Assembly (NCBI GenBank): GCA_002314055.1
Contig: DCBP01000089.1
Coordinates: forward strand, 1 to 15,994
Length of the DNA: 15,994 nucleotides
Reading direction: 5' to 3'
Origin: Prevotella sp. UBA1104
GTDB lineage: Bacteria; Bacteroidota; Bacteroidia; Bacteroidales; Bacteroidaceae
The notes beneath the pieces are model-generated. The model searched no databases. It was not told where the DNA came from and saw only the letters and a program-made list of their open reading frames with translations. Positions 6,602 to 15,120 of this stretch are shown here, piece by piece. Both the position numbers and the translations under genes were made by a program. Position 1 is the first letter of the stretch. Each line of letters begins with the position of its first letter.

Positions 6602-8062
6602 ATGGAACAAGAACAAAAAGGTAGCAAGTCCTACCTTATCTCAATTGTTATGGTTGCCGTATTGGGAGGACTTCTCTTCGGATACGATACGGCTGTTATT
6701 TCCGGTGCGGAGAAGGGACTTCAGGCTTTCTTCAAAAGCTCCCCGGATTTTGAGTATACCGACTTTATGCACGGATTCACATCATCGAGTGCGCTTATAG
6801 GCTGCATCATCGGAAGTGCGTTGTCCGGATTGTTTGCCAGTCGGTTCGGCAGAAAACGCTCCTTGATATTTGCCGGAGTTTGTTTCTTCCTTTCGGCATG
6901 GGGCTCAATGGAACCGGAAACCTATATTCTGCCGCAGGGCAATGCCAACATGACCCTGCTCGTTGTCTTTAATATCTACCGCGTGCTTGGCGGAATAGGT
7001 GTCGGCATGGCATCGGCTATCTGTCCGATGTATATCGGCGAGGTCGCTCCGAGCAATATCCGCGGAATGCTTGTAAGCTGGAACCAGTTTGCAATCATTT
7101 TCGGTCAGCTAGTAGTTTATTTCGTCAATTTCATCATTCTCGGTTCTCATGCCAACCCGTTGTATGATGCCGTGGGGCAGATTGCCAACTGGGCGGATTG
7201 CCAGTGGACGGTGGAGACCGGCTGGCGCTATATGTTCGGCAGCGAGTGTGTGCCGGCAGGACTCTTCACTTTGCTTATCTGCTTCGTGCCGGAGACACCG
7301 CGCTATCTGGTCATGATAGGACAGGACGACAAGGCGCGCAGTATCCTCACCCGTATTAACGGTAGCCGTGTTGCCGACGAGATCATCAATGATATTAAGA
7401 ACACCATTACGGTAAAGACGGAAAAGCTTTTCTCTTATGGCTTCATGTGTATTTTCGTGGGCGTCATGCTCAGTGTGTTCCAACAGGCAGTCGGCATCAA
7501 TGCCGTATTATATTATGCTCCGCGAATCTTCCAGGATATGGGTATGCAGAACCCTATGGTGCAGACAGTCATTATGGGTATCGTGAATATCTCGTTCACC
7601 CTTGTTGCCGTGTTCACCGTTGAGAAACTTGGCAGAAAGCCATTGCTTATCTGGGGCTCAATCGGCATGGCTATCGGTGCCCTCGGCGTTGCCTTGACGT
7701 TTGGCAATCCGTCTCTCGGCACTCTTACGATGATTAGTATAATGGTTTACAGTGCAAGCTTCATGTTCTCATGGGGACCTATCGCATGGGTGCTCATTGC
7801 CGAGCTCTTCCCTAACACTATCCGTGGTGCTGCTGTTGCCATTGCCGTTGCCTTCCAGTGGATATTCAACTTTATAGTAAGTTCTACTTTCGTGCCGATG
7901 TTCAACATGCACCTTACTGAGGGTGATGATTTCGGCCACTGGTTTACTTACGGACTCTATGGCGTTATCTGTATCCTTGCCGCCCTGTTCGTCTGGAAAC
8001 TTGTTCCGGAGACAAAAGGCAAGAGCCTTGAGGATATGTCGAAACTCTGGAGAAAGGAATAG
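6602..8062 (+). CDS. xylE: XylE-like sugar:H+ symporter (MFS)
   Basis: The 486-residue protein is a 12-TM major facilitator of the sugar porter family. Family motifs are RFGRKR (81-86), PETPRYL (230-236), LGRKP in the second half and PETKGKSLE near the C-terminus. Residues that bind sugar or couple protons in E. coli XylE appear present: Asp in FGYDTAVISG (Asp29), Gln162, Gln294/Gln295 and Asn300 in QQAVGIN, Trp391 and Gln419. This points to D-xylose or a related pentose/hexose; substrate is not proven. An extra loop at about 100-118 and a larger one at about 181-205 separate helices. No xylose catabolic genes are adjacent, so it is a single-gene unit with its own promoter and terminator. Confidence 0.85.
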   Translation: MEQEQKGSKSYLISIVMVAVLGGLLFGYDTAVISGAEKGLQAFFKSSPDFEYTDFMHGFTSSSALIGCIIGSALSGLFASRFGRKRSLIFAGVCFFLSAWGSMEPETYILPQGNANMTLLVVFNIYRVLGGIGVGMASAICPMYIGEVAPSNIRGMLVSWNQFAIIFGQLVVYFVNFIILGSHANPLYDAVGQIANWADCQWTVETGWRYMFGSECVPAGLFTLLICFVPETPRYLVMIGQDDKARSILTRINGSRVADEIINDIKNTITVKTEKLFSYGFMCIFVGVMLSVFQQAVGINAVLYYAPRIFQDMGMQNPMVQTVIMGIVNISFTLVAVFTVEKLGRKPLLIWGSIGMAIGALGVALTFGNPSLGTLTMISIMVYSASFMFSWGPIAWVLIAELFPNTIRGAAVAIAVAFQWIFNFIVSSTFVPMFNMHLTEGDDFGHWFTYGLYGVICILAALFVWKLVPETKGKSLEDMSKLWRKE

Positions 8063-8116
8063 TAATTTATTCGGATATGCTTTAGTTGACTACGCTGAAT
8101 GGCGTATTTAAAGATG

Positions 8117-8146
8117 AAAAGGGTATGCAGATTTGCATGCCCTTTT
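8117..8146. terminator. Bidirectional terminator between xylE and rodA
   Basis: A 13-bp stem (8117-8129 with 8134-8146, one G-T pair) has a 4-nt loop and is flanked by an A-run on one side and a T-run on the other. It lies 54 nt past the xylE stop and 70 nt past the rodA stop, so it can end both convergent transcripts. Confidence 0.8.
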
Positions 8147-8215
8147 ATTCTAATCCATAAGTTTCCCAAAACTCTTTCCTTATTTCCTTTTTCTTCCAAC
8201 AGCGTCAGCTTTTGT

Positions 8216-9682
8216 TTATTTGCTAACTTCCCTTGTTGCATCAATCTTTAGGAATATGAACAGTAATATGGTGAATCCCCACAGCGAGGAACCGCCATAG
8301 CTGAAGAACGGCAGCGGAATTCCGATAACAGGGGTCAAGCCTAATACCATGCCCACATTAATGAATACATGGAACAGAAAGATGCTTAACACGCAGTAGC
8401 CGTAGACTCGTCCGAAGCGGAACGGCTGGCGTTCTGCCATCTTTATAAGTCGGAAAATCAAGGCAAGAAAAAGTAGCAAGACTCCTGCCGAACCGAGGAA
8501 CCCTTCCTCTTCGCCTACGGTACAGAAGATGAAGTCGGTGTCCTGCTCCGGAACGAATTTCAGCTTCGTTTGGGTTCCGTTCAGAAACCCTTTGCCGCGC
8601 AGTCCGCCAGAGCCGATGGCTATCTCGCTTTGGTGAACGTTGTATCCGGCACCCTTCAAATCTTCATCGAGTCCCAGAAGAACGTTGATTCTTACTCGCT
8701 GATGGGGTTGCATCACGTCGTTGAGAACATAGCTTGCTGAATAGAAGAATGCCACGGAACCTATAGTGAATATCAATATTAGAAAATAGTTCCTCATCCT
8801 TGTATACAGTGCCTGATAGAGCAGGAAGCCTATAAGTATCACTGTTACAGCCATCTGCACATATATGATGTTGAACGGAATGACGAATTTTGCAACGAGT
8901 ATGGCTAATACCGTTGCAAGAATCGAATAGCCTGCTATCTGCCACGACTGATGCTTGTCCTTGCAGTATATTCTGACCATTCCGGCGGTGAATATCTGTA
9001 CAAGAAGCAGAACGACAAATGGCCCTACTGGTGTTGGTGTCGGCGTTATGTATGTTTCGCCAAAGCGTATGCCGACGACAAAATATACCACCATCGCCAC
9101 TCCTGTGAACAATATGCTGCCAGGCATTCCCTCACGGTAGAACATGAGGAAGAACGACAGGTAGACAAGGGCTGAACCTGTCTCTTTCTGTGCCACGATA
9201 AAGAGCATCGGGAGCATTACTACGGCGCATGCCGCTGCAAAGTCCTTCCACCGATGGATGTCGTAACCGTATGTGCTCATCAGTTTTGCCACGGCAAGGG
9301 CTGTGGCGAACTTCGCAAACTCTGCCGGCTGCAGTCGCAGCGGTCCCAGTACCAGCCATGAGCGCGAGCCTTTTATCTCGTGGGGGTTAAAGATTGTGGC
9401 GAACAGCAACAGCAACAGGGCGGCATAGATTACGTAGGCAAACGTGTCGTAGAACTTGTTGTCGAGCATGAGCAACACGAATCCCAGGGCTATTGATGTT
9501 CCCATCCATACAATCTGCATGCCTGAGCGTGCGCTGAGGCTGAAAATGTCATTGTCGCCGTAAGTGTAGCTCGCACCGCATACGCTTATCCATCCGAAGA
9601 TAAGCAGTGCGATGTAAATGCCAATTGTCCACCAGTCGAGCGATTTCAGTATGCTTGGCTGTTTATCTGTCACTTGTGCCAT
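8216..9682 (-). CDS. rodA: Rod-shape SEDS glycosyltransferase RodA
   Basis: The 488-residue polytopic membrane protein belongs to the SEDS (FtsW/RodA/SpoVE) family, which polymerises lipid II into glycan strands together with PBP2. Conserved blocks are KGSRSWL (104-110), QPAEFAK (118-124), QKETGSALVY in place of the common QPDLGTAL (165-174), HQRVRINVLLG (327-337) with GAGYNVHQSEIAIGSGG, PEQDTDFIF (378-386) and IPLPFFSYGGSS (455-466). It is about 100 residues longer than E. coli RodA. The extra length sits in the middle (about 210-310) and includes added hydrophobic helices. The start overlaps the end of mrdA by 20 nt. It is the last gene of the cell-shape operon. Confidence 0.92.
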   Translation of the reverse strand: MAQVTDKQPSILKSLDWWTIGIYIALLIFGWISVCGASYTYGDNDIFSLSARSGMQIVWMGTSIALGFVLLMLDNKFYDTFAYVIYAALLLLLFATIFNPHEIKGSRSWLVLGPLRLQPAEFAKFATALAVAKLMSTYGYDIHRWKDFAAACAVVMLPMLFIVAQKETGSALVYLSFFLMFYREGMPGSILFTGVAMVVYFVVGIRFGETYITPTPTPVGPFVVLLLVQIFTAGMVRIYCKDKHQSWQIAGYSILATVLAILVAKFVIPFNIIYVQMAVTVILIGFLLYQALYTRMRNYFLILIFTIGSVAFFYSASYVLNDVMQPHQRVRINVLLGLDEDLKGAGYNVHQSEIAIGSGGLRGKGFLNGTQTKLKFVPEQDTDFIFCTVGEEEGFLGSAGVLLLFLALIFRLIKMAERQPFRFGRVYGYCVLSIFLFHVFINVGMVLGLTPVIGIPLPFFSYGGSSLWGFTILLFIFLKIDATREVSK

Positions 9683-11516
9683 ATGAAATATGTCTATGCT
9701 GGAACTCTGCTGCCATCTTTTCTGATGCCGGCGAGAGTTTCCCGTTAATATACTGTTCCATCATCAGTCCTCCGATAGGCACTCCGTAGTCGGCGCCCCA
9801 TCCGCCGTTTTCCACGTATACGGCGATTGCTATCTTTGGTTTGTTCATTGGAGCGAAGCCCATGAATACAGAGTGGTCGTGCCCGCGGTTCTGTGCCGTT
9901 CCAGTTTTTCCGCAAGGTTCGAAATTATATCTCGAGAGCATTTTGCACGTTCCGTCGAGTGCTGACTTGCGCATTCCGGCAACGATATAGTCGTATGACC
10001 TGCGGTTTGCTTTGGTATAGTGTCTCTCTCTGAATTCCGGTTTCAGATATTCTCCCTTCACGTTCTTTACAACGTGAGGCGTGTAGTAATAGCCACGGTT
10101 TGCTATTGTCGCACCGAGGTTGGCTATCTGTAGCGGCGTGAGGTTCACCTCGCCCTGTCCGATGGAGATACTGATTATCGTCAGTCCGTTCCATGAGCCC
10201 TTGTATGCCTTGTCGTAGAATTGCGCATTCGGTATCAGTCCGCGCTTTTCTCCCGGCAGGTCTATTCCGAGCTTGTAGCCGAATCCCATACTTACCATGT
10301 AGTCTCGCCAAGTGTTCATGGCATCTTGTACAGTTTTGTATTTCCGTCTGTTTCCCATCATGTAATACAGTCCCCAGCAGAAGAAGCCGTTGCAGGAGGT
10401 TCCTATTGCCGGAACGATGCTTAGGGGCGACGGATGGCCGTGGCAGCCAACGTGGAGTCCGTGGTATGAGAATCCGTGATGACACGGGAATGCTGTCGAC
10501 GGGGTTATTATTCCCTCCGAGAGGAAGGTGAGGCCTTGCGAGGTTTTGAATGTAGATCCTGGCGGATACTGTCCCATGATGGAGCGGTTGAGCAGCGGTC
10601 GGTGCGGGTCGCGCATCAGGTAGCGGTGCATCTTGCCTCTCAGTCGCCCGGTCATCAGTCGGGGATCGTAGCTTGGCGACGACACCATGGCGAGTACCTC
10701 GCCGGTTGACGGTTCTATTGCCACGATACTTCCTATCTTGCCTTGCATGAGTCGCTCGCCGAGAGCCTGAAGGTTTAGGTCGATACCGAGCGTGAGATCC
10801 TTGCCGGCTACGGGTCTCGTATCGAGTTTTCCGTTCTGATAGCTTCCCTGTATCCTGCCGTGGGCATCGCGCAACAGAATGTGTACTCCTTTCTTTCCCC
10901 TCAGTTCTTTCTCGTAGTATTTTTCAAGTCCGAGCTTACCGATGTAATCGCCTGGCTGATAATAGTCATCCTCCTCGATATCGGCATCGTTCACCTCTCC
11001 AACATCGCCCAGCATGTGGGCGGCATACGGGTAGATATACTGGCGGATGCTTCTCTTCTGTATGTAGAAACCGGGGAATCGGTAGATTTTTTCCTGGAAG
11101 ATACTGAATTCGTCGGTCGTTACCTGACTCATGAAGAGCTGTTGCGTGAAACGCGAGTATCCTGGATTTTTCGAACGGTCTTTAATGTCGTCCATCCTTT
11201 TTATGAAATACTCTTTCGTTATGCCGAGTGTCTGGCAGAAGGCAGTTGTGTCGAGTCTGCCCCTTTCTTCGTTCATTACAACCATTATGTCGTAGGCATG
11301 CTGGTTGAAGACGAGCAGTTTGCCGTGGCGGTCGGTTATCGCTCCCCTTGCCGGAAACTCTATCTTCTTGAGAAAGGCATTACTGTCGGCATTCTTCTTG
11401 TAGTCCTCGCTCATTATCTGTAGCGTGAATAGGCGGATAATGTATATCACGATAATCGTGAGTGCAGCTCCGCCTATGACATATTGCCTGTTTTCAAGTC
11501 CGAAATCTTTGCTCAT
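9663..11516 (-). CDS. mrdA: Penicillin-binding protein 2 (transpeptidase)
   Basis: The 617-residue class B PBP has one N-terminal transmembrane helix (12-32), a pedestal domain (about 50-240) and a C-terminal transpeptidase domain. Active-site motifs are SxxK in PPGSTFKT (nucleophile Ser321, Lys324), SxN in TSCNG (374-376) and KTGT (537-540). A Cys/His-rich stretch at about 344-361 lies between the first two motifs. It cross-links peptidoglycan in the periplasm and is the partner of RodA in lateral wall growth; beta-lactams such as mecillinam target this group in enterobacteria. The gene starts 1 nt after mreD and overlaps rodA by 20 nt, so the three are tightly linked. Confidence 0.93.
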   Translation of the reverse strand: MSKDFGLENRQYVIGGAALTIIVIYIIRLFTLQIMSEDYKKNADSNAFLKKIEFPARGAITDRHGKLLVFNQHAYDIMVVMNEERGRLDTTAFCQTLGITKEYFIKRMDDIKDRSKNPGYSRFTQQLFMSQVTTDEFSIFQEKIYRFPGFYIQKRSIRQYIYPYAAHMLGDVGEVNDADIEEDDYYQPGDYIGKLGLEKYYEKELRGKKGVHILLRDAHGRIQGSYQNGKLDTRPVAGKDLTLGIDLNLQALGERLMQGKIGSIVAIEPSTGEVLAMVSSPSYDPRLMTGRLRGKMHRYLMRDPHRPLLNRSIMGQYPPGSTFKTSQGLTFLSEGIITPSTAFPCHHGFSYHGLHVGCHGHPSPLSIVPAIGTSCNGFFCWGLYYMMGNRRKYKTVQDAMNTWRDYMVSMGFGYKLGIDLPGEKRGLIPNAQFYDKAYKGSWNGLTIISISIGQGEVNLTPLQIANLGATIANRGYYYTPHVVKNVKGEYLKPEFRERHYTKANRRSYDYIVAGMRKSALDGTCKMLSRYNFEPCGKTGTAQNRGHDHSVFMGFAPMNKPKIAIAVYVENGGWGADYGVPIGGLMMEQYINGKLSPASEKMAAEFQHRHISYGTSDR

Positions 11517-11517
11517 T

Positions 11518-12018
11518 CTATCTCCTCCTTACGTTTTCCAGCACCATAACGAACACTGTGGTTATCAGTGTGCTGCCGATGATATTCGACAGCCATTGCA
11601 GCCAGTTGAAGAAGTTGAATGCCTCGAGGGTAAAGAATACGAGACAGAACACGAACACGCATATCAGTGTGTAGGATATGTATTTTCCGGGTCCTATGGT
11701 GCGGAACGTTGGCTTTATCTCGTCTTTGTTGTCATGGGCGATGAACATGTTGAGCACGTAGGGCTGTATCAGTGCCACGAGCGTAAGGGATGCTGCTGCA
11801 AGTCCGGCTGTGTTTGAGAATATGTCGACACACAGACCGAGACAGAATCCCCATACGAGCAGTGCCCATTGCGGATAGTATCTCTTGAACCGCAGTATGA
11901 AGTATACATACAGCAACGGGGTGGCACATCCAAAAAGGTGGATGTGGTTTAGCACGAGTATCTGTGCCAATACTAATATTATGAAAAGGAATAAATTCCT
12001 GAAGATGTCTATACTCAT
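11518..12018 (-). CDS. mreD: Rod-shape protein MreD
   Basis: The 166-residue protein is almost entirely hydrophobic, with about five membrane helices (roughly 6-24, 32-44, 50-68, 72-94 and 112-132, plus a C-terminal segment near 143-160). The block GLCVDIFSNTAGL (61-73) carries the Asp and Gly typical of MreD. The protein ends in a basic NVRRR. It links MreC and the PBP2-RodA pair in the inner membrane. Sequence conservation in MreD is low, so the call rests partly on position: 39 nt after mreC and 1 nt before mrdA. Confidence 0.85.
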   Translation of the reverse strand: MSIDIFRNLFLFIILVLAQILVLNHIHLFGCATPLLYVYFILRFKRYYPQWALLVWGFCLGLCVDIFSNTAGLAAASLTLVALIQPYVLNMFIAHDNKDEIKPTFRTIGPGKYISYTLICVFVFCLVFFTLEAFNFFNWLQWLSNIIGSTLITTVFVMVLENVRRR

Positions 12019-12057
12019 AGATGTTTTCCTTTATATATTATATATAGGTATGAGTCC

Positions 12058-12927
12058 TTATTTGTTGTCTTGTCTCGGGCGGAGCGAGTCTTGCGCCGCT
12101 TTTAGCAGCAGTGCCTTGTCCTTCAGCGTTGAGTTGTCGATTACACAAACATGGCGAAGATTGCCGAAGTCTGTGGCTAGTCTTATTTGAACTCTGTACG
12201 ACAGTCCGTCGGCTGAATTGAATACATGCAGAATCTTTCCCACCATGATGCCGGCAGGGAAAATGGATGAATAGCCGTTGGTTACTACGTAGTCGCCGAG
12301 GGCGAACCGTGCATGTCGTGGCACATCGTCGATATAGGCAATGTCCGACGGTTTGCTCTTCCAGTGTAGAAATCCGAAATATCCTCTCTTACGTATTGTA
12401 ACACTGATATTGGAGTTTACATTGATTACAGGAATGACGATTGCATAGTGGTCGGACGCCATGTAAACCACTCCTACGACACCTGTTCCACAGGCTACGC
12501 CCATGTCTTCTCTCACTCCGTCGGCACGTCCCTTGTCGATTGTTATGAGATTATCTTCCTTGTCAGTTGAGTTAGAGATAACTTTGGCAGGGATGAGCTT
12601 TAGTCCGGCGAGGGCGGTCTTTTGACTTTGCTCCAGGAAAAGAGAATCGCCGTTATGTCTTGCGATGTATTGTGATAGGTTGCGCACTTGCTGTTCCAAC
12701 ATAAGATTACGCTCGCTGAGCCGCTTGTTGTTTTGCGACATGTTGAAAAATGTCGTTACGGCAGAATTGTATTCGTATATCTTTCCTGCCACGGCGTTTG
12801 CCGAGGAGAAAAAAACGCTACCCTGAAAGCTGTTGAAGCGAAAAAGCAGTACGAAACTTATCACCTCAAGCAGTATGAATACAAACCAATGGTTGTTTTT
12901 TGCCAGAAAGGCCAATAGATTGCGCAT
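12058..12927 (-). CDS. mreC: Rod-shape protein MreC
   Basis: The 289-residue protein begins MRNLLAFLAKNNHW at 12927. An upstream Met at 12960 would add 11 hydrophobic residues and is unlikely, because MRNLL is the usual start in Bacteroidales homologues. One membrane helix (12-29), a periplasmic coiled coil (about 62-92) and two beta domains (about 108-265) follow. Conserved elements are NLITIDKGRADGV (126-138) and GDYVVTNGYSSIFPAGIMVG (211-230). It forms the periplasmic scaffold that activates PBP2-RodA. The C-terminal tail is basic and short. It lies 124 nt after mreB, the largest gap in this operon, and that gap holds an inverted repeat. Confidence 0.92.
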   Translation of the reverse strand: MRNLLAFLAKNNHWFVFILLEVISFVLLFRFNSFQGSVFFSSANAVAGKIYEYNSAVTTFFNMSQNNKRLSERNLMLEQQVRNLSQYIARHNGDSLFLEQSQKTALAGLKLIPAKVISNSTDKEDNLITIDKGRADGVREDMGVACGTGVVGVVYMASDHYAIVIPVINVNSNISVTIRKRGYFGFLHWKSKPSDIAYIDDVPRHARFALGDYVVTNGYSSIFPAGIMVGKILHVFNSADGLSYRVQIRLATDFGNLRHVCVIDNSTLKDKALLLKAAQDSLRPRQDNK

Positions 12928-12966
12928 TGTTGTAATAGTAAAAAAAAAGTAGAAAAGCAAGAACGC

Positions 12967-13033
12967 AAAAAGGTAAAAAAAGCAAATTGGTAATCGGGGC
13001 TTACGCCGTACTCTTTTACTTTTTTACCTTTTT
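12967..13033. repeat. A/T-rich inverted repeat between mreB and mreC
   Basis: Perfect 14-nt arms, AAAAAGGTAAAAAA (12967-12980) and TTTTTTACCTTTTT (13020-13033), flank a 39-nt loop containing the small hairpin GGCTTACGCC. The right arm continues into T-rich units of the kind TTTTACT, up to about 13048. It occupies the gap between mreB and mreC and is in the transcribed region of the operon. Confidence 0.7.
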
Positions 13034-13051
13034 TACTCTCTTACTTTTATG

Positions 13052-14074
13052 TTATCTCATTAGGAATGAGAACCGGTCTACATTCTTCAGTGCTATGCCG
13101 GCACCCTTTGCCACGCTGTGCAACGGATCCTCTGCAATATGGAACGGTATGCTGATTTTGTCTGTCAATCGCTTGTCGAGTCCGCGCAGCAATGCGCCAC
13201 CGCCTGTCAGGTAGATACCGTTCTTCACGATATCGGCATAGAGCTCTGGTGGAGTGTTCTCGAGTGCCGAGAGCACGGCATTCTCAATCTTTGCTATTGT
13301 CTTGTCGATACAGTGGGCTATTTCCTGATAGCATACCGGAACTTCCATCGGAAGTGCCGTTATCCTGTTCGGACCATGCACGATGTAATCCTCTGGTGCC
13401 TCGTCGCCAAGGTCGGTCAGTGCCGAACCTACATGTATCTTGATACGTTCTGCCATACGCTCGCTCACCTTCACGTTGTGCTGACGGCTCATGTAATCCT
13501 GAATGTCGGCTGTCAAATCATCACCGGCAGTACGGATAGAGTTGTTTGAAACAATTCCGCCAAGCGAGATTACGGCAATTTCGGTACTTCCACCGCCGAT
13601 ATCAACAATCATGTTGCCTTCTGGTGCCTCTACGTCGATGCCGATACCGATGGCTGCTGCCATTGGCTCGAAAATCAGATACACGTCTCTTCCGTCGGCA
13701 TGCTCTGCCGAGTCGCGTACTGCACGCAACTCTACTTCGGTTGAACCTGAAGGAACACCAATCACCATGCGCAATGAAGGCGAAAACAGGCGGCTGCCTG
13801 TGTGTACCATCTTGATAAGACCGCGCATCATCTGCTCGCAAGCGGTAAAGTCGGCTATCACTCCGTCGCGAAGCGGGCGTATCGTGCGTATATTGTCATG
13901 AGTCTTCTCATACATCATTTTGGCTTTTTCACCCACAGCTATCATCTTGTCTGTGCGGCGGTCTAAAGCCACTACCGACGGCTCGTCAACCACAATCTTG
14001 TCATCACTGATGATAATCGTGTTTGCCGTTCCAAGGTCCATTGCTATTTCCTGAATAAAAGAAAAAAATCCCAT
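13052..14074 (-). CDS. mreB: Actin-like cell-shape protein MreB
   Basis: The 340-residue protein has the full actin-fold nucleotide-binding set: phosphate-1 DLGTANT (13-19), catalytic-type Glu136 in FEPMAAAIG, phosphate-2 DIGGGSTEIAV (158-168) and the adenosine motif TGGGALLRGLD (290-300). The GVPSGSTEVELRAVRDSAEHA block (106-126) is typical of MreB. It forms membrane-bound filaments on the cytoplasmic face that orient lateral wall synthesis; the N-terminal MGFFSF may help in membrane binding (inference). Length is normal. The gene starts 24 nt after the purH stop, so it is probably co-transcribed with purH. Confidence 0.95.
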   Translation of the reverse strand: MGFFSFIQEIAMDLGTANTIIISDDKIVVDEPSVVALDRRTDKMIAVGEKAKMMYEKTHDNIRTIRPLRDGVIADFTACEQMMRGLIKMVHTGSRLFSPSLRMVIGVPSGSTEVELRAVRDSAEHADGRDVYLIFEPMAAAIGIGIDVEAPEGNMIVDIGGGSTEIAVISLGGIVSNNSIRTAGDDLTADIQDYMSRQHNVKVSERMAERIKIHVGSALTDLGDEAPEDYIVHGPNRITALPMEVPVCYQEIAHCIDKTIAKIENAVLSALENTPPELYADIVKNGIYLTGGGALLRGLDKRLTDKISIPFHIAEDPLHSVAKGAGIALKNVDRFSFLMR

Positions 14075-14098
14075 ATTCCCTTATTATATATAATGTGT

Positions 14099-14692
14099 TT
14101 ATTTCTCAAACCATGCGTGGATGGCTGTGTCATAATGGCTGCTTACGCCGAAAGCGCGTGTGGCGAACATGCGGCGCTCCTCGATTTCTGTCTCTGCTCC
14201 CTTCTTGTTCAGAATGTCAAGCAGAATGCCGTATTCTGACTTGCTTGGAACGATAACAACATCCTTAAAATTCTTTGCTCCGGCGCGGATGAGCGAAATT
14301 CCGCCAATGTCAATCTTCTCAATTATGTCTGCCTCTGAAGCACCACTTGCCACTGTGTCCTCAAATGGATAAAGGTCTACGATAACCAAGTCTATCTCCG
14401 GTATCTCATACTGCGACATCTGCTCACGGTCGCCTTCGTTGTCGCGGCGTGCCAGAATTCCACCGAATATTTTTGGATGAAGGGTCTTTACGCGTCCGCC
14501 GAGAATTGACGGGTATGTCGTCACGTCTTCTACTGCCTGACAGTCATATCCTAAGGATTCTATAAACTTCTGTGTGCCTCCTGTCGAGAGAAACTTCACT
14601 CCTTCGGCGTTCAGCTTGGCGAGCAACTCGTCCAGTCCGTCTTTATGGAAGACTGATACCAATGCTGTCTTGATTTTCTTTGTTCCAGCCAT
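14099..14692 (-). CDS. purH: IMP cyclohydrolase domain protein (single-domain PurH)
   Basis: The 197-residue protein matches only the N-terminal IMP cyclohydrolase (MGS-like) domain of PurH, which closes FAICAR to IMP in the last step of purine synthesis. Recognisable blocks are KIKTALVSVFHKDGL (6-20), FLSTGGT (34-40), YPSILGGRVKTLHPKIFGGIL (60-80), IDLVIVDLYPF (100-110) and GGISLIRAGAKN (130-141). PurH is normally about 500-530 residues, with a formyltransferase domain after residue about 200. Here the frame stops at the domain boundary and mreB begins 24 nt later, with no remnant in between. The AICAR formyltransferase must therefore be elsewhere. This looks like a natural domain split, not a local frameshift. 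Confidence 0.85.
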   Translation of the reverse strand: MAGTKKIKTALVSVFHKDGLDELLAKLNAEGVKFLSTGGTQKFIESLGYDCQAVEDVTTYPSILGGRVKTLHPKIFGGILARRDNEGDREQMSQYEIPEIDLVIVDLYPFEDTVASGASEADIIEKIDIGGISLIRAGAKNFKDVVIVPSKSEYGILLDILNKKGAETEIEERRMFATRAFGVSSHYDTAIHAWFEK

Positions 14693-14732
14693 TTTCTTTC
14701 TATATATGTCTTGTTAAAAATGTATTTGGGTG

Positions 14733-14763
14733 CAAAGTTACAAAATAGCTTTATATTATCAAC
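14733..14763 (-). promoter_or_regulatory. Promoter of the purH-mreBCD-mrdA-rodA operon
   Basis: On the minus strand TAACTTTG (14740-14733) matches TAnnTTTG, and GTTG (14763-14760), one base off TTTG, lies 19 nt upstream. The -7 box is 40 nt before the purH start. Confidence 0.65.
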
Positions 14764-14911
14764 TATTGTAACGTAAAAATTCAATCATTTTATGTTTTTT
14801 GTTGATTTGTACTAACTTCCGTTGACTTTTTCTTGAACCGAATTTGTTATATTTAAAAGCTGACAAAGAAATATAGTGTTTCCAAGACAGTCATATGGTA
14901 CCGTCATTTCC

Positions 14912-14973
14912 ATGCTGCACCAATGGTGTTTCTATGCCGCAACAAAAGTGCAGCATAGAAGCACCATTGGTGC
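14912..14973. repeat. 21-bp near-perfect hairpin with competing stem
   Basis: Arms 14917-14937 and 14953-14973 (21 nt each, one mismatch) flank a 15-nt loop. Each arm itself contains a palindrome, CACCAATGGTG or CACCATTGGTG. An alternative 9-bp stem, ATGCTGCAC (14912-14920) with GTGCAGCAT (14949-14957), shares bases with the main hairpin, so the two folds exclude each other. It lies in the 428-nt divergent gap between purH and the kinase-like gene, so it terminates neither. Besides this and the two promoters, the gap shows nothing else. Confidence 0.8.
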
Positions 14974-15042
14974 CACCATTATTGATGATATGTCTCTACA
15001 TTCATTTCAAAATCTTTTTTTTGAAAAAATAGAAGAATAATG

Positions 15043-15073
15043 TTCGCTATATAAAATAAAATTACTACATTTG
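15043..15073 (+). promoter_or_regulatory. Promoter of the cytidylate-kinase-like gene
   Basis: TACATTTG (15066-15073) fits TAnnTTTG, and TTCG (15043-15046), one base off TTTG, lies 19 nt upstream. The start codon is 47 nt after the -7 box. Confidence 0.6.
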
Positions 15074-15120
15074 TAACCGAAAACATCTGTCAAACCGAAT
15101 ATTATAAAAACACAACCACT

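Noticed and set aside
12928..12960. Earlier start for mreC
   Set aside because: It adds 11 hydrophobic residues before the MRNLL start normally seen in this group.
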